The notes beneath the pieces were generated by a model, which was given only the letters and a program-made list of their open reading frames with translations, did no database searches and had not been told where the DNA came from. This document shows, in pieces, positions 1 through 7,862 of a DNA stretch of 64,000 nucleotides. The stretch is taken from positions 35,896 through 99,895 of the forward strand of contig NZ_VATA01000024.1 in assembly GCF_005870025.1 (NCBI RefSeq), written 5' to 3'. This stretch comes from Poseidonocella sp. HB161398. Lineage in GTDB: Bacteria; Pseudomonadota; Alphaproteobacteria; Rhodobacterales; Rhodobacteraceae. Position 1 is the stretch's first letter. Every line of letters starts with the position of its first letter. The position numbers were made by a program, and so were the translations under genes.

Positions 1-1851
1 GGTGATATAGAGCGGCGCCCAATTCGGGTCGAACATCGCCTTGAACCGGGCCAGCCCCAGCCCGCCGGTCCGCCCGGCCAGCCGCGTCTGCAGCCGCGCG
101 AGCGTGCTGTCGCGGCTTTCTTCCTGGTCCTGGCCGCCGATGAAGGGCGCGGCCGCCAGCGACAGGCGCGGCACGCCCTCGGCCGCGGCGTCAAGCAGCG
201 CGGCATGGATCAGCCCGTGCGCCGTGCCGTCGGTGGCATCCGCAGCCGGGCGCATCAGGTCGAGCGTCCATTCCCCGGCGGAGGCATGGAAGGTGACGAA
301 GCCGCGGAGCTCGGTCCCCTGCCAGGCCAGGTAGATCCGCTGATGCGCCAGCAGCGAGGGGTGGAAACGGCCCATCGAGAAGCCGCGCTCGCCGCCATGC
401 GCCTCCGCCCAGGCGGCGTTGATCCGCGCCATCTGCGGCAGGGGCAGCGCGCCGGGCTCGGCGGCCAGGAATTCCAGCCCCTCCTTCCCGGCATGGCGCA
501 GCTTGCGGCGCAGCTGCCGCCGGGCACGGGTGGCGACGTCATAGGCGGCCGGGTCGAGCCAGGCCTCCCGCGCGACCTGCAGCACGTGATGGCCGCGCCG
601 CCGGGCCCTGACCGCCATGCGGGCACCGCATTTGTAGTGGCAGGGGCTCAGCCCTCGGTCGCGGGCGAGCTGAAGGAACTCCTCGCCGACCTCGGCCATG
701 GCGCCCGAGGGGAAGGGATCGCGCAGCATGACCAGCGAATGCCCGGCCACGCCGATCACCGCGCCCGCGCCGCGGGTGGCCGACCACAGCAGCCCGAGCC
801 CCGGCTGGCGCGCCAGATGCGCCTCGGCCAGCGGCGATCCGGCCAGCGCGCGGCCAAGCCCGGTCTGCGGGCAGGCCAGATCCGCGCCCCGGCGCCATTC
901 CAGCTCGATCGCGCCCTGGCGCGGCCTGATCAGCGCCGGGCAGGCCAGCGCGACCGCGGCGAGGCTGGCGGGCAGGGCGAAATAGACCAGCCGGTAGCCG
1001 GTGATCGCCGCCAGCAGCAGCGCGGGATCCGCCGCGGGCAGGAGCGACAGCATGGTCAGCTCGAACGCGCCGATCCCGGCGGGCGTGCCCGACATCAGCC
1101 CGGCGCCGAGCGAGAGCAGGAAGACCGGCACCATCATGTGCAGCGGCACGCCCGCGGCGCCGTCGAGCAGGACATGCATCACGCCTGCCGCGGCCAGCAT
1201 GTCGAGCGCGGCATAGAAGGTCATCGCGGCGATGCTGCGCATGCCGATCCCGGCGCTGCGCATCCGCCGCCGCAGCCGCAGCGGCAGGCGCGACGGCCAG
1301 AAGGCCAGCACGGCGGCGAGGCCGGTGGTGCCGAGGAACCCGGCCCGCGCCGCCAGCGCGGCATCGGCACGGAGTTCTGGATGCAGGGTCAGCGCCGCCA
1401 TGCTGAGCCAGGCCCAGATCGCGAAGAAGCCCGCGGCCATCACGGTGGAGAGCATCAGCGCCCGCCCGGGGCTGAGCCCGGGAATCAGCCGCCAGCGCGC
1501 CAGCGCGCCGGTGAGGATGCCGAGCCCCAGCATCTGCGAGATCGCCATCGAGGCCATGCCCGCGCGCCGCGCCAGCCGCTGGCCGACGCCGGTATGGAAC
1601 ATCCGGTGGGCGATGGCGTCGAAGCGCCCGAGCGCCCAGTAGCCGAGCGCGGACAGCGCCAGCGCCTGCGCCCAGGCAGCCGGCGCGATCCGGGCGAAGG
1701 CTTCGCGCGCGGCGGCCAGGTCGATGTCGAGGAATTTCTCGCGGAACGCGAGAACGAGCAGCACGGCCAGGGCAGGGGCGGCAAGCGCCCGTCCCAGCGA
1801 CCGCGGCGTGGCAAGCCGCGCCCGAGCCGCATCCGGCAAGATCGGTGGCAT
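1..1851 (-). CDS. mprF: MprF-type phosphatidylglycerol lysyltransferase/flippase, 3' end missing
   Basis: The frame is open from ATG 1851 to the window edge (617 codons, no stop), so the C-terminus is cut off. It starts MPPILPDAARAR and is preceded by a GAGGGGAA ribosome site. The first ~340 residues are a chain of hydrophobic helices typical of the MprF flippase half. From about residue 400 a soluble part carries DUF2156/GNAT-like features, such as RRGHHVLQVAREAWLD near residue 418 and an Arg-rich RRQLRRKLRHAG segment. The family transfers an amino acid from aminoacyl-tRNA to phosphatidylglycerol and flips the product across the inner membrane, which gives resistance to cationic peptides. 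Which amino acid is used cannot be read from the sequence. The gene stands alone here, and its only neighbour inside the window is co-directional DUF1476 upstream. Confidence 0.85.
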   Translation of the reverse strand, partial: MPPILPDAARARLATPRSLGRALAAPALAVLLVLAFREKFLDIDLAAAREAFARIAPAAWAQALALSALGYWALGRFDAIAHRMFHTGVGQRLARRAGMASMAISQMLGLGILTGALARWRLIPGLSPGRALMLSTVMAAGFFAIWAWLSMAALTLHPELRADAALAARAGFLGTTGLAAVLAFWPSRLPLRLRRRMRSAGIGMRSIAAMTFYAALDMLAAAGVMHVLLDGAAGVPLHMMVPVFLLSLGAGLMSGTPAGIGAFELTMLSLLPAADPALLLAAITGYRLVYFALPASLAAVALACPALIRPRQGAIELEWRRGADLACPQTGLGRALAGSPLAEAHLARQPGLGLLWSATRGAGAVIGVAGHSLVMLRDPFPSGAMAEVGEEFLQLARDRGLSPCHYKCGARMAVRARRRGHHVLQVAREAWLDPAAYDVATRARRQLRRKLRHAGKEGLEFLAAEPGALPLPQMARINAAWAEAHGGERGFSMGRFHPSLLAHQRIYLAWQGTELRGFVTFHASAGEWTLDLMRPAADATDGTAHGLIHAALLDAAAEGVPRLSLAAAPFIGGQDQEESRDSTLARLQTRLAGRTGGLGLARFKAMFDPNWAPLYIT

Positions 1852-1968
1852 GGTCGTTCCCCTCTGTCCCTGGACCCGGGGGAACGATAGGCGGGGCATC
1901 CAAAGGAATGCCTAACGCCGGGCCGCCGGCGCGGCCCGGAAGAGATCAGCCCTTACGGGTTGTTAACG

Positions 1969-2283
1969 TCAGTTCCCGGCGGCCAGGTCGGCCTTGGCCT
2001 GGGTGAAGAACTCGACCATCTTCTCCTTGATCTGCTCGTCGGTGGTCAGGTCGCCCAGATCGGTGCGGACCTTGTGGAGCACCGCCAGATGGCGCGGATC
2101 GTCGATATCGGCACGCACCACCTCGATGATGTAGGCATCAAGCTCGTCTCCGGACTTGCCGAGCAGTTCCCCGGCCCAGCGGGCCAGCGCGCGGTCGCGG
2201 CGGGCAATTGCCTTGAAGGCCATCTCCTCGCTGCGAACGAACATGGACTCGAAGCCCATTTCGCGTTGGTCAAACGTGGTCAT
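1969..2283 (-). CDS. DUF1476 protein, F1F0-ATPase zeta-subunit inhibitor
   Basis: This 104-residue protein begins MTTFDQREMGFESMFVRSEE, the conserved N-terminal signature of DUF1476. The family is the alphaproteobacterial zeta subunit, which blocks ATP hydrolysis by F1F0-ATP synthase in a way comparable to mitochondrial IF1. The N-terminal segment is the inhibitory part, and the rest is a mostly helical, charged bundle (repeated acidic/basic pairs such as RRDRALARW and TTDEQIKEKMVEFF). Length matches the family. It is transcribed divergently from purC across a 158-bp gap, an arrangement I associate with Rhodobacterales. A GGAGGGAGA ribosome site sits just upstream of the ATG. Confidence 0.9.
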   Translation of the reverse strand: MTTFDQREMGFESMFVRSEEMAFKAIARRDRALARWAGELLGKSGDELDAYIIEVVRADIDDPRHLAVLHKVRTDLGDLTTDEQIKEKMVEFFTQAKADLAAGN

Positions 2284-2363
2284 GGCACCATCTCCCTCCT
2301 AGTGCGCGTCCACCAACATATTCCGGTCTTTTGCGATGTCGCACAAGGCCTTTCCCGGCGTCC

Positions 2364-2392
2364 TTGCGGGATGTGTGGCCTTGCCGTATATG
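2364..2392 (+). promoter_or_regulatory. candidate sigma70 promoter for purC
   Basis: TTGCGG (2364-2369) and TATATG (2387-2392) are separated by 17 bp, 50 bp upstream of the purC start in the divergent gap. A weaker leftward pair (TTGTGC ... AATATG, about 2317-2346) could serve the zeta-inhibitor gene. Both are read by eye only. Confidence 0.35.
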
Positions 2393-2441
2393 ACGCCCAC
2401 CCGGCGCCAGATGCGCGCCTCTCTCCCAGGTGGAACACGCA

Positions 2442-3200
2442 ATGGCACGTCGCAAGAAAGTCTATGAAGGAAAGGCCAAGATCCTTTACGAGGGTCCTGA
2501 GCCCGGCACGCTCGTCCAGTACTTCAAGGACGACGCCACCGCCTTCAACGCCCAGAAGAAGGACGTGATCGAGGGCAAGGGCGTCCTGAACAACCGCCTC
2601 AGCGAATTCTTCATGGAAGGGCTCGCCGCCATCGGCGTGCCGACTCACTTCATCCGCCGCATCAACATGCGCGAGCAGCTGATCCGCGCCGTCGAGATCA
2701 TTCCGCTCGAGGTGATCGTCCGGAACCGCGCCGCGGGCAGCCTCGCCAAGCGGCTGGGCCTCGAGGAAGGCGCGCCGCTGCCGCGCCCGATCGTCGAATT
2801 CTGCTTCAAGGATGACGGGCTGGGCGATCCGCTCGTGACCGAGGAGCACATCATCGCCTTCGGCTGGGCCTCGCAGCAGGACCTGGACGACATGATCGCG
2901 CTCGCCCTGCGGGTGAACGACTTCCTGTCGGGCGTCATGCATGGCGTCGGCATCCGCCTGATCGACTTCAAGATCGAGATCGGCCGCGTCTGGGAAGGCG
3001 ACTACCAGCGCCTGATCGTCGCCGACGAGATCAGCCCCGACAGCTGCCGGCTGTGGGACGTCAAGACCGGGCAGAAGCTCGACAAGGACGTGTTCCGCCA
3101 GGATCTGGGCAGCCTCACGGATGCCTATTCCGAAGTGGCCAAGCGGCTCGGCGTCCTGCCGGTGCAGGCAACCCCGATCAAGCCGACGCTGATCAATTGA
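2442..3200 (+). CDS. purC: phosphoribosylaminoimidazole-succinocarboxamide synthase (SAICAR synthetase)
   Basis: 252 residues. It catalyses ATP-dependent addition of aspartate to CAIR in de novo purine synthesis. Diagnostic features are [13 protein letters not shown] at the N-terminus (nucleotide-binding loop), [14 protein letters not shown] mid-protein, and the C-terminal signature [10 protein letters not shown] followed by [15 protein letters not shown] chose ATG 2442 because AGGTGG lies 8 nt upstream. An in-frame GTG at 2430 has no ribosome site. It is the first gene of a purC-purS-purQ unit. purL is not adjacent. Two stem-loops separate it from purS. Confidence 0.97.
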   Translation: MARRKKVYEGKAKILYEGPEPGTLVQYFKDDATAFNAQKKDVIEGKGVLNNRLSEFFMEGLAAIGVPTHFIRRINMREQLIRAVEIIPLEVIVRNRAAGSLAKRLGLEEGAPLPRPIVEFCFKDDGLGDPLVTEEHIIAFGWASQQDLDDMIALALRVNDFLSGVMHGVGIRLIDFKIEIGRVWEGDYQRLIVADEISPDSCRLWDVKTGQKLDKDVFRQDLGSLTDAYSEVAKRLGVLPVQATPIKPTLIN

Positions 3201-3209
3201 AAGCCGGGA

Positions 3210-3265
3210 GGCGGGACAGTCGTTCTGTTCCGCCGGAAAGCCTCAGAGGGGAGTTGAATCCCCTC
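3210..3265 (+). other. two consecutive stem-loops between purC and purS
   Basis: The first is a 10-bp stem 3210-3219/3225-3234 with a 5-nt loop and one G-T pair. The second is a perfect 7-bp stem 3246-3252/3259-3265 with a 6-nt loop. Neither is followed by a T-run. They could stabilise the purC message, attenuate purS-purQ, or act as a weak terminator. Which of these applies is not decidable from sequence alone. Confidence 0.5.
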
Positions 3266-3327
3266 GGGCTACCCCCTAGACGCGGGCCCAGATGCCTGCT
3301 TCGGGACTGAGAACACAAGGGACGATC

Positions 3328-3567
3328 ATGAAAGCACGGGTGATGGTGATGCTGCGCAACGGGGTCCTCGACCCGCAGGGCGAGGCAGTGCGCACGGCAC
3401 TGGGCAATCTGGGCTTCGAGGGCGTCGGCGGCGTCCGCCAGGGCAAGGTGATCGAGCTCGACCTGTCCGAGACCGATCCGGAATCCGCCCGCCACAGCGT
3501 GACCGCCATGTGCGAGAAGCTGCTGGCGAATACCGTGATCGAAAGCTACCAGATCGAGATCCTGTGA
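3328..3567 (+). CDS. purS: phosphoribosylformylglycinamidine synthase subunit PurS
   Basis: 79 residues. Small structural subunit of the three-part FGAM synthase (PurS, PurQ, PurL), which aminates FGAR using glutamine-derived ammonia. It has the family's length and signatures: [18 protein letters not shown], then [20 protein letters not shown], and a C-terminal [13 protein letters not shown] 3328 follows an AAGGGA ribosome site. An upstream in-frame ATG at 3292 would add unrelated residues. The TGA overlaps the ATG of purQ by one base, so the two are probably translated in a coupled way. Confidence 0.96.
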   Translation: MKARVMVMLRNGVLDPQGEAVRTALGNLGFEGVGGVRQGKVIELDLSETDPESARHSVTAMCEKLLANTVIESYQIEIL

Positions 3568-4238
3568 TGCGCGCCGCTGTCATCGTCTTTCCCGGATCGA
3601 ACTGCGACCGCGACATGGCGGTGGCCTTCCGCGAGGTGACCGGCGCCGAGACCACCATGGTCTGGCACGGCGAGAGCGGCCTTCCCGACAATATCGACAT
3701 CGTCGGCATTCCGGGCGGCTTCTCCTTCGGCGACTACCTGCGCTGCGGCGCGATCGCGGCGAATTCGCCGATCTGCCGCGCCGTGGTGGACTACGCCAAG
3801 GCGGGCGGGGCGGTTCTGGGCGTCTGCAACGGCTTCCAGGTCCTGACCGAGACCGGGCTGCTGCCGGGCGCGCTGATGCGCAATGCCAACCTGAAATTCA
3901 TCTGCAAGCCCGTGGGCCTGACGGTGGAGACGGCGGACAGCATCTTCACCTCGGGCTACGAGAAGGGCCAGCGGATCGAGATTCCGGTCGCGCATCACGA
4001 CGGCAACTACCGCGCCACCGGCGACCTGCTGGCGCAGCTCGAGGCCGAGGACCGCATCGCCTTCCGCTATGCGGAGGACATCAACGGCGCCGATGACCGC
4101 ATCGCCGGCGTGCTTTCGGCGAACCGCCGGGTGCTGGGGCTGATGCCGCATCCCGAACGCGCCGTCGACGCGCTGCATGGCGGCACGGACGGCACGGCCA
4201 TGTTCAAGGCGCTGGCCGAGTCGCTGGTTTCGGCCTGA
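3567..4238 (+). CDS. purQ: phosphoribosylformylglycinamidine synthase subunit PurQ (glutaminase)
   Basis: 223 residues. This class I glutamine amidotransferase supplies ammonia to PurL. The nucleophile is in GVCNGFQVL, the N-terminal oxyanion region is FPGSNCDRD, and the catalytic His-Glu pair is in [11 protein letters not shown] near the C-terminus. It starts at the ATG overlapping the purS stop (TGATG). About 90 bp of GC-rich spacer follow before the next gene, which belongs to a different function. Confidence 0.97.
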   Translation: MRAAVIVFPGSNCDRDMAVAFREVTGAETTMVWHGESGLPDNIDIVGIPGGFSFGDYLRCGAIAANSPICRAVVDYAKAGGAVLGVCNGFQVLTETGLLPGALMRNANLKFICKPVGLTVETADSIFTSGYEKGQRIEIPVAHHDGNYRATGDLLAQLEAEDRIAFRYAEDINGADDRIAGVLSANRRVLGLMPHPERAVDALHGGTDGTAMFKALAESLVSA

Positions 4239-4330
4239 CCCGGACGGACGCCGCGCGGCGCTCCGCCTATCGGGCGGCGCGCCGCATCCGCGCGCTTGGC
4301 ATTCCCCGCGCCCGCGCATATTTTCCCCGC

Positions 4331-6109
4331 GTGACACAGAGACAGGACAAGCCGCGCCCGCCATCGGGCCCGAACCGCAGCTGGGCCTTGCGCGCGGCCG
4401 TGCTGGGGCTGTTCGTTGCGGCCATGGGGCTGATCTGGATCACCAACCAGATCCTCAGCCAGCGCTTCTCCGAGTCGAGCCGGGCTCGTTCCGACGTGCG
4501 GCTGGCGCTCTATTCGGGCAACCTGATCTCCGAGCTCGAGCGCCAGGAGGTGGTGCCGCTGCTGCTGTCGCGCGATCCGCTGCTCCTCGGCGCGCTGGCC
4601 TCGCAGGATTTCGCCCAGACCTCGCAGCTTCTCATCAAGTACCGCGAGGAAATCGGCGCGGCGCGGCTCTTGCTGCTCGACAGCGCCGGGCGGGTGGTGG
4701 CCTCGTCGGACCGCTCGAACCTGGGCGAGAACCAGCGCTCGGCCTCGTATTTCATCGAGGCGCTGCGCTCGGGCGACACGATTTACACGGCGAGCCCGAC
4801 CGAGTCGGGCAGCACCGCCTTCTTCTACAGCCGCAAGGTCGTGCAGTCGGGCGATACGCTCGGCGTGATCGCGGTCGAGGTCGATCTGCGGAAATTCCTG
4901 CCCCGCTGGGCCTGGCTGTCGGATTCGGTCTTCGTGCTCGACAGCTCGGGCCGGGTGGTACTGTCGACGACGCCCTACTGGACCGGTCTGCAGGAGGACG
5001 ACTTCCTCGGCGCCGCCAGCCCCGCGACCGGCTTCCTGCGCAGCTTCGCGGGCGCGCCCGGCGACGGCTATATCGACGGCGAGCCGATGATGCGGCAGGA
5101 GACGCGGGTGCCGTTCCAGGGCTGGCGGCTGGTCTCCTACACCTCCTTCGCCCAGGTGCGCGAGCGCGTGGCGGCGGTGCTGGCGGTCGAGGTGATGGGC
5201 TTTGCCATCGTGCTGGCGCTGGTCTTCTTCCTGGTTTCGCAGTCGTCGAACCGCCGCTCGGCGCGGCTGGCGCGCGAATCCGACCGGCTGCGGCGGCTGA
5301 ACCAGCGGCTGCAGGCCGAGATCGCCGAGCGCGAGAAGGCCGAGCGCAACCTGCAGGTGGCCGAGCAGTCTCTGGCGCAGAGCTCGAAGATGGCGGCGCT
5401 CGGCGAGATGTCGGCGGCGATCAGCCACGAGCTGAACCAGCCGCTCGCGGCGATGAAGACCTATCTGGCGGGCGCGCGGCTGCTGATGCAGCGCCAGCGG
5501 CTGGAGGAGGCGCTGTCCTCCTTCCACCGCATCAACGGGCTGATCGACCGGATGGGCTCGATCACCCGCCAGCTCAAGGCGCATGCCCGCAAGGAAGCGG
5601 ACGAGCTGATGGAGGTCGACCTGCGCGAATGCGTCACCTCGGTCATGGAGATGATGGCGCCGCAGCTCAGCCGCAGCCCGGCGCGGGTCAGCCGCACGGT
5701 GCCCGAGCATCCGGTGCTGGTGATGGCCGACCCGGTGCGCATCGAGCAGGTGCTGATCAACCTGCTGAGGAACGCGCTCGACGCGACGCAGGCGGTCGAG
5801 GAGCCGATGGTCGACATCGTGCTGAGCCAGGGCGATGTCGCGACGCTTTCGGTGCGCGACAACGGCTCGGGCATCTCGGACCTGCAGAACCTGTTCGAGC
5901 CCTTCTACACGACCAAGGCCCCCGGCGAAGGCGTCGGGCTCGGCCTGGCGATTTCCTCGACCATCGTGAAGTCCTTCGGCGGTCGCCTGACGGCCCGCAA
6001 CGGATCGGGCGGCGGGGCGATATTCAAGATGGATCTGCCGCTGATCGGCGATCCGGAAGTAACGGAAACACAAGCAAGGTCCGGCCAACCGGACACCGCG
6101 GCGGAGTAG
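4331..6109 (+). CDS. dctB: DctB-like C4-dicarboxylate sensor histidine kinase
   Basis: 592 residues from GTG 4331 (weak ribosome site). Two transmembrane helices (about residues 20-40 and 285-305) flank a ~240-residue periplasmic sensor of the double-PAS/Cache type (e.g. DSAGRVVASSDRSNLGENQ). A coiled-coil stretch (ESDRLRRLNQRLQAEIAERE) leads to the kinase core. The H-box AISHELNQPLAAM has the phospho-acceptor His366. The N-box LLRNALDA has Asn481. The G1 box is DNGSGIS (Asp510) and the G2 box is GVGLGLA. Relatives sense succinate/malate/fumarate and control TRAP or DctA transport, but no transporter genes lie here, so the ligand is inferred. The partner regulator starts 3 bp downstream. Confidence 0.88.
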   Translation: MTQRQDKPRPPSGPNRSWALRAAVLGLFVAAMGLIWITNQILSQRFSESSRARSDVRLALYSGNLISELERQEVVPLLLSRDPLLLGALASQDFAQTSQLLIKYREEIGAARLLLLDSAGRVVASSDRSNLGENQRSASYFIEALRSGDTIYTASPTESGSTAFFYSRKVVQSGDTLGVIAVEVDLRKFLPRWAWLSDSVFVLDSSGRVVLSTTPYWTGLQEDDFLGAASPATGFLRSFAGAPGDGYIDGEPMMRQETRVPFQGWRLVSYTSFAQVRERVAAVLAVEVMGFAIVLALVFFLVSQSSNRRSARLARESDRLRRLNQRLQAEIAEREKAERNLQVAEQSLAQSSKMAALGEMSAAISHELNQPLAAMKTYLAGARLLMQRQRLEEALSSFHRINGLIDRMGSITRQLKAHARKEADELMEVDLRECVTSVMEMMAPQLSRSPARVSRTVPEHPVLVMADPVRIEQVLINLLRNALDATQAVEEPMVDIVLSQGDVATLSVRDNGSGISDLQNLFEPFYTTKAPGEGVGLGLAISSTIVKSFGGRLTARNGSGGGAIFKMDLPLIGDPEVTETQARSGQPDTAAE

Positions 6110-6112
6110 TGA

Positions 6113-7447
6113 ATGAGCAAGCAGGTCATCAAGATCGCAATCGTCGATGACGAGGCGGACATGCGCCAGTCGATCAGCCAGTGGCTGAGCCTCTCGGGCT
6201 TCGAGACCGAAACCTTCCCCAGCGCCGCCGATGCGCTCGCCGTCCTGCGCAATGGCTGGCCGGGCGTGGTGGTCACCGACATCAAGATGCCCGGCATGGA
6301 CGGCATGGCCTTCCTCAAGCGGCTGATGCATCTCGACAGCGGCCTGCCGGTCATCATGATCACCGGCCATGGCGACGTGCCGATGGCGGTGGAGGCGATG
6401 CGCATCGGCGCCATGGACTTCATGGAGAAGCCCTTCGATCCCGAGCGCCTGACCGAGCTGGTGCGCAAGGGCGTCGAGGCGCGCCGCGCCAACCTGGACA
6501 ACCGCGCGCTGCGCGAGGAGCTGTCGGACGGCTCGGCGCCGGTCGGCCAGCTCGCGGGCAACTGCGCCGAGATGGTGCAGCTGCGCGAGGACATCCTCGA
6601 TTTCGGCCAGTCGCCGCTGCCGGTGCTCATCGAGGGCGAGACCGGCACCGGCAAGACGCTGGTGGCGCGCGCGCTCCATGCCGTCGGGCCGCGGGCCGGC
6701 AAGCCGATGCAGCGCTTCTTCTGCGCCTCGATCTCCCCGGCCCAGCAGGCGGCGGCGCTGTTCGGCGACGAGGCGGCGGGCGCGCCGGGCATCCTGGCGG
6801 AGACCCGCGGCGGCACGCTGATCCTCGAGGATGTCGAGGCGCTCGACACCGACGCGCAGGTCAAGCTGGTCGCCTGGCTCGATGCCGAGGACGAGGCGAC
6901 CGCGCCCAGGGTGATCGCGATCTCGAACCTGCAGGACAGCACCGAGCCGCTGGATGCGCGGCTGCGCCCGGATCTGTTCCACCGGCTCAGCTGCCACCGC
7001 CTGGCGCTGCCGCCGCTGCGCGCGCGCGGCGACGACATCCTGACGCTCTTCAACCAGATGATGCGCCGCGCGGCCGAGGAATACGGCTGCGAACTGCCCG
7101 ATCTTTCGGCGCAGGATGCCGCGCAGCTGATGCAGGCGCCCTGGCCGGGCAACCTGCGGCAGCTCTCGAACATGGCCGACCGCGCGGTGCTGCAGGCGCG
7201 GCGCGAGAAGGGGACGCTGACCTCGCTGCTGATGGCCGACAACGAGGCGCTGACCCCGGCGATGACCCAGGAGGGCAAGCCGCTGAAGGAATATGTCGAA
7301 TCCTTCGAGAAAATGCTGATCGACAATACCATGCGCCGCCACAAGGGCTCGGTCGCGAAGGTCATGGAAGAGCTCTGCGTGCCGCGCCGCACGCTGAACG
7401 AGAAGATGCAGAAATACGGCCTGTCCCGCTCCGACTACATTTCCTGA
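6113..7447 (+). CDS. DctD/NtrC-family response regulator lacking GAFTGA
   Basis: 444 residues with an intact receiver domain (acidic pocket Asp12/Asp13, phospho-acceptor Asp56 in TDIKMPGMDG, Lys in MEKPFD). The AAA+ domain has Walker A GETGTGKT at 175-182 and a Walker B-like GGTLILEDVEAL. The C-terminal Fis-type helix-turn-helix is KGSVAKVMEELCVPRRTLNEK. Position after dctB makes it the cognate DctD. However, the loop that should carry the sigma54-contacting GAFTGA reads FGDEAAGAPG (about 217-226), and the usual ESELFGHEKGAFTGA block is absent. Walker B has ED where DE is usual. Rhodobacter capsulatus NtrC has a comparable loss and works with sigma70 polymerase. I infer the same possibility here. 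Confidence 0.85.
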   Translation: MSKQVIKIAIVDDEADMRQSISQWLSLSGFETETFPSAADALAVLRNGWPGVVVTDIKMPGMDGMAFLKRLMHLDSGLPVIMITGHGDVPMAVEAMRIGAMDFMEKPFDPERLTELVRKGVEARRANLDNRALREELSDGSAPVGQLAGNCAEMVQLREDILDFGQSPLPVLIEGETGTGKTLVARALHAVGPRAGKPMQRFFCASISPAQQAAALFGDEAAGAPGILAETRGGTLILEDVEALDTDAQVKLVAWLDAEDEATAPRVIAISNLQDSTEPLDARLRPDLFHRLSCHRLALPPLRARGDDILTLFNQMMRRAAEEYGCELPDLSAQDAAQLMQAPWPGNLRQLSNMADRAVLQARREKGTLTSLLMADNEALTPAMTQEGKPLKEYVESFEKMLIDNTMRRHKGSVAKVMEELCVPRRTLNEKMQKYGLSRSDYIS

Positions 7448-7456
7448 GCGCGGAAC

Positions 7457-7494
7457 TTGCGCGGGACGGGGCCCTTGCGGCCTGTCCCGCGCAA
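7457..7494 (+). terminator. strong stem-loop after the dctB-dctD pair
   Basis: A 14-bp stem (7457-7470 with 7481-7494, one G-T pair) encloses a 10-nt loop and begins 9 bp after the regulator's TGA. It is followed by a mixed A/T stretch rather than a clean T-run. Confidence 0.75.
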
Positions 7495-7862
7495 ATTGCC
7501 ATTGTCATTCCGGCAAAGTGCAGTTTAAGTGAGATACCGGGCTGCGTCCCGACGATAGATTTCCCTGGTTCGACCTCTGGCGCCGAAAAACGGTCCGGGT
7601 CACGCCAGTCGAAACCCCCCTTTGCGGGGACCCAAACGCTCGCATCGGCCATGACCGACGGGCCACGAACCGGCCCCGGACAGGGGCCAAGGATGAAACG
7701 CGATGGAACCGGATCGGTTGAGGGCAGGGCAGGCGAGGGCGAAAACGCCGCTTGACCCGCAATCCCGATCCACCGCTCCGGCCGTTGCTTCGACCCCAGA
7801 TCCTGCCGCTGCGCCCTATCGGCGTGAGAGCCTCCGGTGCCCGGCAGGTCGCAAGAGTTATA
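7495..7862 (+). promoter_or_regulatory. long non-coding leader upstream of rne
   Basis: About 370 bp without a convincing gene separate the terminator from the rne start. The rne frame stays open upstream to 7752, but that part has no RNase E similarity. Enteric rne has a long 5' leader used for autoregulation by RNase E itself. A similar role here is an inference, and I did not identify a specific fold. Confidence 0.35.

Noticed and set aside
205..1903. Long open frames opposite and out of frame with mprF
   Set aside because: They encode low-complexity Arg/Gly/Pro protein, and the edge-running minus frame from 1851 is the one with helices and family motifs.
4067..7392. Very long minus-strand frames antisense to dctB/dctD
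   Set aside because: They read as His/Arg/Asp-rich repeats typical of GC-rich antisense frames and have no family features, while the plus strand carries clear kinase and AAA+ motifs.
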